The position numbers and the translations under genes are program-made. DNA of 64,000 nucleotides, from assembly GCF_026183695.1 (NCBI RefSeq), contig NZ_JAPFRD010000011.1:310001-374000 (forward strand). Reading direction: 5' to 3'. This DNA is from Alteromonas aquimaris (GTDB lineage: Bacteria; Pseudomonadota; Gammaproteobacteria; Enterobacterales; Alteromonadaceae). Positions 56,683 to 64,000 of this stretch are shown piece after piece. The notes beneath the pieces were generated by a model. It was not told where the DNA came from and searched no databases. It saw nothing but the letters and a program-made list of their open reading frames with translations. Numbering within the stretch: position 1 is the first letter of the stretch; each line of letters starts with the position of its first letter.

Positions 56683-58281
56683 GTGTCATCTTCAAATTCA
56701 AATAGCCAGACCGCGACCAGTACTGAGTCGACGGGTTGGTTTTCTCGTTTTCTGGCAACAGTAGAGTGGTTAGGTAATCTACTACCTCATCCTGTCACAT
56801 TGTTTGCCCTGTTATCAGTATTCATAGTTTTCTTAAGCGGTATTTTGGGATATTTCGATGTTGCGGTGGCTGACCCGCGTCCGCTTGATGCTAAAGGTCG
56901 TGATCCTGATGGTATGATCGAAGTCATCTCACTCATGAGTGCCGAAGGACTGCAGCGGATTGTCACCGGTCTGGTCACCAACTTTACCGGTTTTGCCCCA
57001 TTAGGCACGGTGCTGGTGGCACTATTAGGCGTGTCTGTTGCAGAACACTCCGGATTATTATCTACTGCTTTACGCGCATTAGTAATGAACGCTTCAAAAA
57101 GAGCAGTCACCTTTTCAATCGTATTTGCGGGGATAATTTCTAACACAGCCTCTGAACTAGGCTATGTAGTGTTGATTCCATTAGCAGCCATGATTTTTCA
57201 TTCCCTTGGCCGTCATCCCCTGGCAGGTTTAGCCGCAGCGTTTGCAGGAGTTTCTGCAGGGTATAGCGCGAATCTGCTGCTAGGTACGGTGGATCCCCTC
57301 CTATCTGGGATAACTGAAGCTGCAGCACATATGATCGATCCAGAATATTCAGTCGGCCCCGAAGTAAACTGGTATTTCATGTTCATTAGCACGTTTTTGG
57401 TGGCCACCATGGGTGCTTTGGTAACAGAGAAGATTGTCGAACCCCGCTTGGGTAAGTTTGATGAAAAAGATGCCTCTGTACATTTAGAAAAGCAGTCAAT
57501 GGACCCGCCTACAGCAAAAGAAAAATCCGCTCTTAAATGGGCTGGAGTTTCGTTTGCGGTAATGTGCGGTTTGTTAGCACTTACTGTAGTTCCTGAATGG
57601 GGAATACTAAGGCATCCTGAAACCAACGAAGTGGCCGGCTCGCCGTTTCTCAAAGGCATTGTAGCGTTCATCTTTATCACCTTTGCGGTGCCGGGTTTCG
57701 TCTATGGTCGAGTGGCTGGAACGATGAAAAATGATCGGGACATCATCGATGCCATGTCAAAGAGCATGGGGGCGATGGGCTTATATATCACTCTGGTATT
57801 TTTCGCCGCGCAATTTGTCGCCTTCTTTAAGTGGACCAATCTGGGAACTGTATTGGCGGTAAAAGGGGCAGCCTTGCTGCAAACCTTGGGGCTTGACGGG
57901 CCCGAAGTGTTTGTACTCTTCATCATCATGTGCGGCATTGTGAACCTTTCTTTGGGCAGCGCGTCGGCACAGTGGGCGGTTACCGCACCTATTTTTGTGC
58001 CCATGCTGATGTTGATCGGTTTTGCCCCGGAAGTTATCCAAGCCGCTTACCGCATCGGAGATTCTGTAACTAACGTCATCTCACCCATGATGAGTTATTT
58101 CGGACTTATTCTGGCAATGGCCTCACGCTATCAGAAAAACTTAGGTATGGGCACGCTGATCGCAACGATGTTGCCATATTCACTTGTCTTTATGTTAGGT
58201 TGGTCACTATTATTTTATCTTTGGGTATTTGTGCTTGGGATGCCAGTGGGGCCCGGCGCAGCGACCTATTACCAACCATAA
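56683..58281 (+). CDS. AbgT-family transporter
   Basis: 532-residue inner-membrane protein with about 12-13 hydrophobic segments. WLGNLLPHPVTLFALLSVFIV, GFAPLGTVLVALLGVSVAEHSG and AGVSAGYSANLLLGTVDPLL are typical of the AbgT family. Members import p-aminobenzoyl-glutamate (AbgT) or export sulfonamides/p-aminobenzoate (MtrF, YdaH). Start is GTG with AGGAAG upstream. No abgA/abgB peptidase genes are adjacent, so import for folate salvage cannot be inferred from context. Confidence 0.93.
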   Translation: MSSSNSNSQTATSTESTGWFSRFLATVEWLGNLLPHPVTLFALLSVFIVFLSGILGYFDVAVADPRPLDAKGRDPDGMIEVISLMSAEGLQRIVTGLVTNFTGFAPLGTVLVALLGVSVAEHSGLLSTALRALVMNASKRAVTFSIVFAGIISNTASELGYVVLIPLAAMIFHSLGRHPLAGLAAAFAGVSAGYSANLLLGTVDPLLSGITEAAAHMIDPEYSVGPEVNWYFMFISTFLVATMGALVTEKIVEPRLGKFDEKDASVHLEKQSMDPPTAKEKSALKWAGVSFAVMCGLLALTVVPEWGILRHPETNEVAGSPFLKGIVAFIFITFAVPGFVYGRVAGTMKNDRDIIDAMSKSMGAMGLYITLVFFAAQFVAFFKWTNLGTVLAVKGAALLQTLGLDGPEVFVLFIIMCGIVNLSLGSASAQWAVTAPIFVPMLMLIGFAPEVIQAAYRIGDSVTNVISPMMSYFGLILAMASRYQKNLGMGTLIATMLPYSLVFMLGWSLLFYLWVFVLGMPVGPGAATYYQP

Positions 58282-58311
58282 ACCGTTAATTAGGGAGGGT
58301 GTGAACCCATT

Positions 58312-59391
58312 ATGAAATATATCAATTCGACTGGTTTTACTCATAAACAGAGCGATAAAATTGGTGTATTGATTACGAATTTGGGCACACCCGACGAGCC
58401 TACTGCAAAAGCGTTAAAACGTTATCTCAAACAGTTTTTATCTGACCCCAGAGTGGTAGAAGTTCCAAAGCTTATCTGGTGGATGGTGTTGAACGGCGTT
58501 ATCCTTAATATTCGACCACGTCGCTCAGCGAAAGCCTATCGCACTGTGTGGACAAAGGAAGGTTCACCCCTGCTCACTATCACTCAACAGCAAACTAATG
58601 CACTGCGCGCAAGACTCCGTAAACATCATGGCGAGGATATCGTCGTAGATTTCGCCATGCGTTATGGCAACCCAGGGATCGAACAGGTGGCAAATAACAT
58701 GTTGGACCAGGGGGTTAGAAAACTGATGGTGCTGCCGTTATACCCTCAATATTGCGCCTCTACTACCGCTTCCACGTTCGACGCTATCGCCAGTTTATTT
58801 ACCCGTCGTCGCTGGTTACCTGATTTTCGCTTTATCAGTTCCTATCACGACCACCCATACTACATTCAGACGCTGGCAGAAAGTATCAGGCAACATTGGG
58901 CAACGAACGGAAAGACGGACAAACTTATTTTTTCCTTTCACGGCATCCCAAAACGCTATCTAACCAATGGCGACCCTTATTTCTGTCATTGTCACAAGAC
59001 GTCCAGGTTACTTGCAGAAGCGCTCAATCTGGACAACACCCAGTATGAAACCACTTTTCAATCACGCTTTGGTCGGGAAGAATGGTTACAGCCTTACACC
59101 GATTTCAGGCTTAAAGCCTTACCAGCAGAAGGGATAAAATCGGTGCAAGTGGTTTGCCCTGGCTTCTCGGCCGATTGTTTGGAAACTTTGGAAGAGATAG
59201 CGGTGGAAAACCGGGATTATTTTATGAACGCGGGGGGAGAACGCTACGAATATATCCCGGCACTAAATGATCAGCCTGATCATATAGAGTCGCTTGCAAA
59301 AATTATTGAGCAAAATATTCAAGGGTGGCGTATTGAAAACGAGATTTCAGTGAGATCTAAGTTATCACACCAGCACGGAGCGACACTATAG
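58312..59391 (+). CDS. hemH: Ferrochelatase
   Basis: 359-residue enzyme inserting Fe2+ into protoporphyrin IX, the last step of heme synthesis. GVLITNLGTPDEPT starts the fold. The catalytic His lies in FSFHGIPKRY, with the conserved Glu later in VVCPGFSADCLETLEEI. Longer than E. coli HemH (320). Its TAG stop shares one base with the GTG start of the DUF4112 gene (TAGTG), so the two are probably co-translated. Confidence 0.96.
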   Translation: MKYINSTGFTHKQSDKIGVLITNLGTPDEPTAKALKRYLKQFLSDPRVVEVPKLIWWMVLNGVILNIRPRRSAKAYRTVWTKEGSPLLTITQQQTNALRARLRKHHGEDIVVDFAMRYGNPGIEQVANNMLDQGVRKLMVLPLYPQYCASTTASTFDAIASLFTRRRWLPDFRFISSYHDHPYYIQTLAESIRQHWATNGKTDKLIFSFHGIPKRYLTNGDPYFCHCHKTSRLLAEALNLDNTQYETTFQSRFGREEWLQPYTDFRLKALPAEGIKSVQVVCPGFSADCLETLEEIAVENRDYFMNAGGERYEYIPALNDQPDHIESLAKIIEQNIQGWRIENEISVRSKLSHQHGATL

Positions 59392-59801
59392 TGGATCAAG
59401 CTAAGGCCCCCAAAGAGCTACTAGAGGCTCAAAAAATGGCGAACACATTAGATACCGCCATTAAAGTGCCGTTTATCCCTTTTAAATTTGGCCTCGATTC
59501 TATCGTCGGTCTCATTCCCGGCGTGGGTGATGCAGTCATGCTTGCTGCAGCCATGCGCATCGTCTATTTAGGAAAAAAATTAGGCATGCCCAAACCGTTA
59601 ATTAAAAAAATGGTTCGCAATGCGGCGCTTGACTTTGGTATTGGATTTGTCCCCTTTGTGGGCGATGTAGTGGATTTCTTTTATAAGGCCAATCGAGCCA
59701 ACGTGAAAATCATGGAAAAATGGTGGCTACAGGAAAACCAGGGTCACATTGATGCCACTACACGTGAATCATTGTCAGCATGGGCACAAAAAACCTCCTG
59801 A
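59391..59801 (+). CDS. DUF4112 family protein
   Basis: 136-residue protein with two Gly-rich hydrophobic segments (FGLDSIVGLIPGVGDAVMLA at about 33-52 and GIGFVPFVGDVVDFFYKANR at about 85-105), the repeat pattern of the DUF4112 family. Probably membrane-associated; function unknown. Starts with GTG overlapping the hemH stop by one base. Confidence 0.85.
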   Translation: MDQAKAPKELLEAQKMANTLDTAIKVPFIPFKFGLDSIVGLIPGVGDAVMLAAAMRIVYLGKKLGMPKPLIKKMVRNAALDFGIGFVPFVGDVVDFFYKANRANVKIMEKWWLQENQGHIDATTRESLSAWAQKTS

Positions 59802-59985
59802 TTGATGACTAAGAAGCCAGTGGGATGGGCTATGGCAGCATGTAGCGTCGCCGTTACTTCCTGACCACATAATTTTAAATCGATCTTATCTTTACTGCTC
59901 TCGGTACATACTGTTATGCCAATTCACATCATCGCGAATCGGTATTACTTCGCAAAAACGATGTAAATAAGGAGAGCACAACTGC

Positions 59986-61626
59986 ATGAAAGCCTCTGAT
60001 CTGTTTATCAAAGCGCTGGAGGCCGAAGGAGTGGAATATATCTTCGGCATTCCGGGTGAAGAGAACCTGGATTTACTTGAATCAATTCGCACCTCTTCAA
60101 TCAAGTTAATTCTGACCCGCCACGAACAAGGTGCTGGCTTTATGGCAGCTACCTATGGCAGGCTAACCGGTAAAGTAGGCGTGTGTTTATCGACTTTAGG
60201 CCCGGGTGCCACTAATTTGGTAACACCTGCTGCGTATGCCCAGCTTGGCGCAATGCCGATGTTAATGATAACCGGTCAAAAACCTATTAAGACCAGCAAG
60301 CAAGGGCGCTTTCAAGTGATAGATGCGGTCGATATGATGCGCCCGATTACCAAATATACCACCCAAGTGGTAAGCGGGGACCGCATTCCCTCCATTATTC
60401 GTGAAGCCTTTCGCATTGCCCACGAAGAACGTCCCGGGGCCGTGCATATTGAATTGCCAGAAGATATAGCCGCGGAAACAACCACTGCCCCGTTATTGCG
60501 CCCCAGTTACTCTCGCCGGCCTATCGCCGAATATAAAGCAATTAACGAAGCGGTCAGCATGATTGAAAAAGCTAAATCGCCGCTCATTCTTATCGGCGCG
60601 GGGGCCAATCGTAAACTGACGGCAAAAATGTTGCGAGAATTTGTCGATAAAACCGGTATCCCTTTCATTACCACCCAAATGGGTAAAGGTGTGTTGAACG
60701 AAGCAGACGCTTTATTTGCCGGCAACACCGCGTTATCTGACGGAGATTTTGTCCATCGCGCGATAAAACGGGCTGATCTTATTCTCAATGTTGGCCATGA
60801 TGTGGTAGAAAAACCGCCCTTCTTTATGCACAACGATAGCAAGCAGGTTATCCATATCAATTTTGAGCCAGCAGCGGTAGACCCGGTGTATTTTCCTCAA
60901 CTAGAAGTAGTCGGTGATATTGCAAACAGTATCTGGCAAATTAAAGAACGCATAGAACCACAAGATAATTGGAAACTCGATTTTTACAAAGATGTACACG
61001 AAGCGTACGTTAACCATCGCAACGAAGCGGAAAACGATGACAGATTTCCTGTACTGCCAGAGCGGTTTGTACGAGACGTGCGTGCGGTAATGCCTAAAGA
61101 AGGGATTGTTACCCTGGACAACGGTGTGTATAAAATCTGGTTTGCGCGCAACTACCCTGCCTATCAACCGAATACGTTACTACTTGATAACGCACTTGCA
61201 TCTATGGGCGCAGGCTTACCTTCTGCTATCGCAGCAAAACTGGTTAATCCTGAGGTACCCGTTCTCAGTGTTTGTGGAGACGGTGGCTTTATGATGAACA
61301 GTCAGGAGCTTGAAACGGCGGTCAGGCTCAAGCTCGATTTAGTGGTCATTATTCTTCGCGATAATGCTTATGGGATGATCAAATGGAAGCAGGCGCATAT
61401 GGATCTGGGTAATTTTGGTTTGGATTACGGTAATCCAGATTTTGTAGCCTACGCCAATGCCTATGGCGCACAGGGGTGGCGAATCGAATCGACTGCATCG
61501 TTACGTGAATGTATACAGCATTGTTTGAACACCACAGGCGTGCATGTAATCGATTGCCCAGTCGATTACAGCATGAACGACAAAACCCTAAATAATACCA
61601 TACGTGAACTAAGCAGCCAGCTATAA
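59986..61626 (+). CDS. Acetolactate-synthase-like ThDP enzyme (large subunit type)
   Basis: 546-residue thiamine diphosphate enzyme. The catalytic Glu is in TRHEQGAGFMA (about residue 48); the ThDP/Mg motif GDGGFMMNSQELETA spans about 426-440 and is completed by NAYGMIKWKQ. The overall layout is that of acetolactate synthase large subunits. No regulatory small subunit (ilvH/ilvN) gene is adjacent. An aldehyde dehydrogenase gene follows by 9 bp, suggesting a catabolic or non-biosynthetic role, possibly supplying an aldehyde to the dehydrogenase. The substrate is unknown. Confidence 0.88.
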   Translation: MKASDLFIKALEAEGVEYIFGIPGEENLDLLESIRTSSIKLILTRHEQGAGFMAATYGRLTGKVGVCLSTLGPGATNLVTPAAYAQLGAMPMLMITGQKPIKTSKQGRFQVIDAVDMMRPITKYTTQVVSGDRIPSIIREAFRIAHEERPGAVHIELPEDIAAETTTAPLLRPSYSRRPIAEYKAINEAVSMIEKAKSPLILIGAGANRKLTAKMLREFVDKTGIPFITTQMGKGVLNEADALFAGNTALSDGDFVHRAIKRADLILNVGHDVVEKPPFFMHNDSKQVIHINFEPAAVDPVYFPQLEVVGDIANSIWQIKERIEPQDNWKLDFYKDVHEAYVNHRNEAENDDRFPVLPERFVRDVRAVMPKEGIVTLDNGVYKIWFARNYPAYQPNTLLLDNALASMGAGLPSAIAAKLVNPEVPVLSVCGDGGFMMNSQELETAVRLKLDLVVIILRDNAYGMIKWKQAHMDLGNFGLDYGNPDFVAYANAYGAQGWRIESTASLRECIQHCLNTTGVHVIDCPVDYSMNDKTLNNTIRELSSQL

Positions 61627-61635
61627 GGACCGAAC

Positions 61636-63063
61636 ATGAAGGACAAATACCCGTTTTACCTGGCCAACGAGGCTGTATTCAAAAACCAGGATCTTGAAGT
61701 CACCAACAAATATACCGGTGAAGTGGCAACCCGCGTGGCGAAAGCTAATGCGGATGATATTGATAAGGCCATCGCGGCGGCAGAGAAAGCCCAGCCTGCA
61801 ATGACTGCTATGGCGCCATATGAGCGCCAAGCCGTATTGGACCACTGTGTTAAGCGATTCAAGGAACGTGAAGACGAACTGGCAAAAGCACTATGCATAG
61901 AAGCGGGCAAGCCGATCAAAGATGCTAAAGGTGAAGTGGCACGTTTAATCGATACGTTTCGCATTGCGTCGGAGGAGTCGGTGCGAATAAACGGCGAAGT
62001 GATCAACCTTGAAATTTCGGCGCGCGCGAAAGGATATCAGGGGATGACGAAAAAAGTCCCCATCGGACCCTGTTCATTTATTTCGCCCTTTAACTTCCCC
62101 TTGAATCTAGCAGCACATAAAGTGGCCCCTGCCATTGCCGCGGGTTGTACGTTTGTGCTCAAACCCGCGTCGCGTACGCCTATCGGCGCGCTGATTATTG
62201 GCGAAATCCTGGCCGAAACCGATTTACCAAAAGGTGCATTTTCGATTTTACCCTGCAGTCGTGACGGCGCAGATCTATTCACAACTGACGAGCGTCTAAA
62301 GTTATTAAGCTTCACGGGCTCTCCTGATGTGGGCTGGGAATTAAAAGCAAAAGCAGGTAAAAAACCCGTTATTTTGGAGCTTGGCGGCAATGCCGCATGC
62401 ATCATCGATGAGGATGCCGACCTAGAGGATGCTATCGAAAGAGTAATAGTAGGCGCTTACTATCAATCTGGTCAAAGTTGTATAGGAGTTCAGCGTATCC
62501 TTATCCATCGCTCTATTTATGATAATTTCAAGCAGCGCTTCGTAGACAAAGTGAAAACGTTAAAATCTGGCGATCCCTCAGATGAAGACACTTTCATCGG
62601 GCCAATGATTTCTGAGTCGGAAGCCAAGCGCCTGCACGGCTGGATAGAGGATGCAAAAAATCAGGGGGCGACTTTGCTCTGTGGCGGAGAGCGTAACGGC
62701 GCCATGTTGGAAGCAACAGTTATGGAAAATGTACCTAAAGATGCAGATGTGAGTGCAGAAGAAGCTTTCGGTCCGGTCGCTATTTTGTATCCTTTTGACG
62801 ATTTTGATGCCGCCTTAGACGAAATAAACAATAGTCGATATGGCCTTCAGGCGGGGATCTTCACACGAGACCTGTACAAAGCTAATCGTGCGTGGGACAA
62901 ACTCGATGTGGGTGGCGTAGTTATTGGTGATGTACCTAGCTGGCGGGTAGACAATATGCCGTATGGCGGGGTAAAAGACTCGGGGCTGGGTCGCGAAGGT
63001 ATCCGCTATGCAATAGAAGATATGACCGAAACACGATTATTGGTAATAAGGACACCGCAATAA
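61636..63063 (+). CDS. NAD(P)-dependent aldehyde dehydrogenase
   Basis: 475-residue ALDH superfamily enzyme oxidising an aldehyde to an acid. The catalytic Cys282 is in QSGQSCIGVQ and general base Glu248 in LELGGNAA. FISPFNFPLNLAAHKVAPAI and KPASRTPIGA mark the cofactor site. It follows the ThDP enzyme by 9 bp and is probably co-expressed. Resembles the lactaldehyde/glyceraldehyde-3-phosphate (GapN-like) branch; the true substrate is not predictable. Confidence 0.93.
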   Translation: MKDKYPFYLANEAVFKNQDLEVTNKYTGEVATRVAKANADDIDKAIAAAEKAQPAMTAMAPYERQAVLDHCVKRFKEREDELAKALCIEAGKPIKDAKGEVARLIDTFRIASEESVRINGEVINLEISARAKGYQGMTKKVPIGPCSFISPFNFPLNLAAHKVAPAIAAGCTFVLKPASRTPIGALIIGEILAETDLPKGAFSILPCSRDGADLFTTDERLKLLSFTGSPDVGWELKAKAGKKPVILELGGNAACIIDEDADLEDAIERVIVGAYYQSGQSCIGVQRILIHRSIYDNFKQRFVDKVKTLKSGDPSDEDTFIGPMISESEAKRLHGWIEDAKNQGATLLCGGERNGAMLEATVMENVPKDADVSAEEAFGPVAILYPFDDFDAALDEINNSRYGLQAGIFTRDLYKANRAWDKLDVGGVVIGDVPSWRVDNMPYGGVKDSGLGREGIRYAIEDMTETRLLVIRTPQ

Positions 63064-63065
63064 CG

Positions 63066-63485
63066 TTATACGGCCAATTCTTCAAGATACGCTAAAGGTA
63101 TTACTTCCAGCGCTTTCTCATGGGTGGCCTCCATATTCACCTTGGGGGCCACACCCACTTCATAGGCGTGTAACCAACGAATGGCGCACAAACACCAGCG
63201 GTCACCCGACTTTAAACCAGGGAACTGCATTTCGGGACGTGGGGTAATTAAATCGTTCCCCTGCGTTAAAGAATATTCAAGGAAGGCGTCATCGACTATC
63301 GCGCATACACTATGATTACCAATGTCGTCATTGGGAACATAGCAAAATCCTTCTCGTGTGTAACCTGAGTTTCCACAGCACAGTTTTAAGGGAGTCCCTA
63401 AAACATTTTTTGCATTAGCCATATTTTGCATCCACAATCCATCTTTATCATAATTGTGACAGCATGCTATCTTTTTGCCAGTCAT
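63066..63485 (-). CDS. DUF2237 family protein
   Basis: 139-residue ORF; the conserved part begins at AKNVLGTPLKLCCGNSGYTR, so a start at 63431 or 63422 (about 118-121 residues) is as likely as 63485. GDRWCLCAIRWLHAYEVG and the Cys-rich CCGNSG are DUF2237 features. Cytoplasmic, function unknown. The stop is 2 bp from the converging aldehyde dehydrogenase stop. Confidence 0.85.
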   Translation of the reverse strand: MTGKKIACCHNYDKDGLWMQNMANAKNVLGTPLKLCCGNSGYTREGFCYVPNDDIGNHSVCAIVDDAFLEYSLTQGNDLITPRPEMQFPGLKSGDRWCLCAIRWLHAYEVGVAPKVNMEATHEKALEVIPLAYLEELAV

Positions 63486-63525
63486 TTACGTTATCTTTAA
63501 GCTTTGCACGCTGCAAGGGGAGATA

Positions 63526-64000
63526 ATGAAACTATATCAAATGCATAAGGCACCTAATCCGCGCCGCGTTCGCATATTCATGGCAGAAAAGTCGGTCCAG
63601 GCAGAAATGGTAGAACTTGATTTGCTGAAGGGAGAAAACCTCAGCAAAGAAATGCGCGCTAAAAACCCGTTAGCTAAAGTTCCGATTTTGGAATTAGATG
63701 ATGGCACCTGTATCAGCGAATGTGCTGCCATTTATACCTATCTGGAAGCACAATATCCCGAACCACCCTTGTTAGGCACAACGCCGTTGGAAACCGCCCA
63801 GATTGTGATGTGGGAACGTCAGGTTGAGTTAGCCCTTTTGTTGCAAATAGGCATGTGTTTTCAACACACCACTGGTTATTTTAAAGACCGGATGACGCCG
63901 GTGCCTGAATACGGAAAAGTGGCAGGTGAAAACGCGACCCAGTACATGAAACTGCTCGACAGGCGTCTTGCACAGAGCCAATATATCGCCGGTAAGGCGT
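63526..64000 (+). CDS. Glutathione S-transferase (3' end beyond window)
   Basis: Open from the ATG at 63526 (AAGGGGAGATA upstream) through the right edge, 158 residues seen. The N-terminal thioredoxin-like domain has KAPNPRRVRIFMAEK and NPLAKVPILELDDGTCISE, where the KVPxLE stretch and following Ser bind glutathione. A linker leads into the helical C-terminal domain. Probably glutathione conjugation or maleylacetoacetate-type chemistry; substrate unknown. Confidence 0.92.
   Translation, partial: MKLYQMHKAPNPRRVRIFMAEKSVQAEMVELDLLKGENLSKEMRAKNPLAKVPILELDDGTCISECAAIYTYLEAQYPEPPLLGTTPLETAQIVMWERQVELALLLQIGMCFQHTTGYFKDRMTPVPEYGKVAGENATQYMKLLDRRLAQSQYIAGKA

Overview
The window looks like chromosomal DNA from a marine gammaproteobacterium of the Alteromonadales (Alteromonas or a close relative). 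The evidence is gene order and protein type. The blocks rsd<>nudC-hemE and queG<>nnr-tsaE-amiB-mutL-miaA-hfq-hflX-hflK-hflC match the enterobacterial and alteromonad order. MutL lacks the endonuclease motif, as in MutH-containing gammaproteobacteria. Sugar uptake, TonB-world outer-membrane proteins and many signalling proteins surround the core genes. I saw no rRNA, tRNA, insertion sequence, prophage or CRISPR array.

Layout. (1) 1-7.9 kb is a beta-glucoside utilisation locus. A GH3 lipoprotein glucosidase (cut by the left edge) and a glucose/galactose-type MFS transporter run leftward. A GH1 beta-glucosidase, a GPH-family symporter and a LacI-family repressor run rightward. Two LacI-type operators sit in the divergent promoter region. 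(2) 8-17.4 kb carries a soluble CZB chemoreceptor with a probable sigma-28 promoter, SOS gene yebG with a LexA box, a small peptide gene with a double-glycine leader, a giant hybrid two-component sensor (HTCS), a divergent SRAP protein and a CBM9/DUF5916 outer-membrane protein. (3) 17.5-22.9 kb holds acnA, a DUF3392 protein, a DMT exporter and rpsF-rpsR-rplI with no priB between rpsF and rpsR. (4) 22.9-34.2 kb is a block of regulators lying between rplI and dnaB: a GAF-GGDEF protein, an ECF sigma operon ending in a DUF4097 protein, two tandem TPR sensors with degenerate GGDEF domains, and an RsbQ-like hydrolase paired with a PAS hybrid histidine kinase. (5) 34.2-46.5 kb holds dnaB, a TraF-like protein with a large lipoprotein, an OmpA/TSP3 protein, zur-cheX-yjbQ, rsd, nudC, hemE and queG. 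(6) 46.5-56.4 kb is the nnr to hflC cluster. (7) 56.7-64 kb holds an AbgT transporter, hemH, DUF4112, an acetolactate-synthase-like enzyme with an aldehyde dehydrogenase, DUF2237 and a GST cut by the right edge.

The observations most worth a second look are the double-glycine-leader peptide gene (9852-10025), the RsbQ-like/PAS-kinase pair (31181-33961), the tandem TPR/dead-GGDEF receptors (27152-30635), and the operator-like inverted repeat before the AbgT gene (56444-56475). All functional statements are from reading the sequence; no database search was run.
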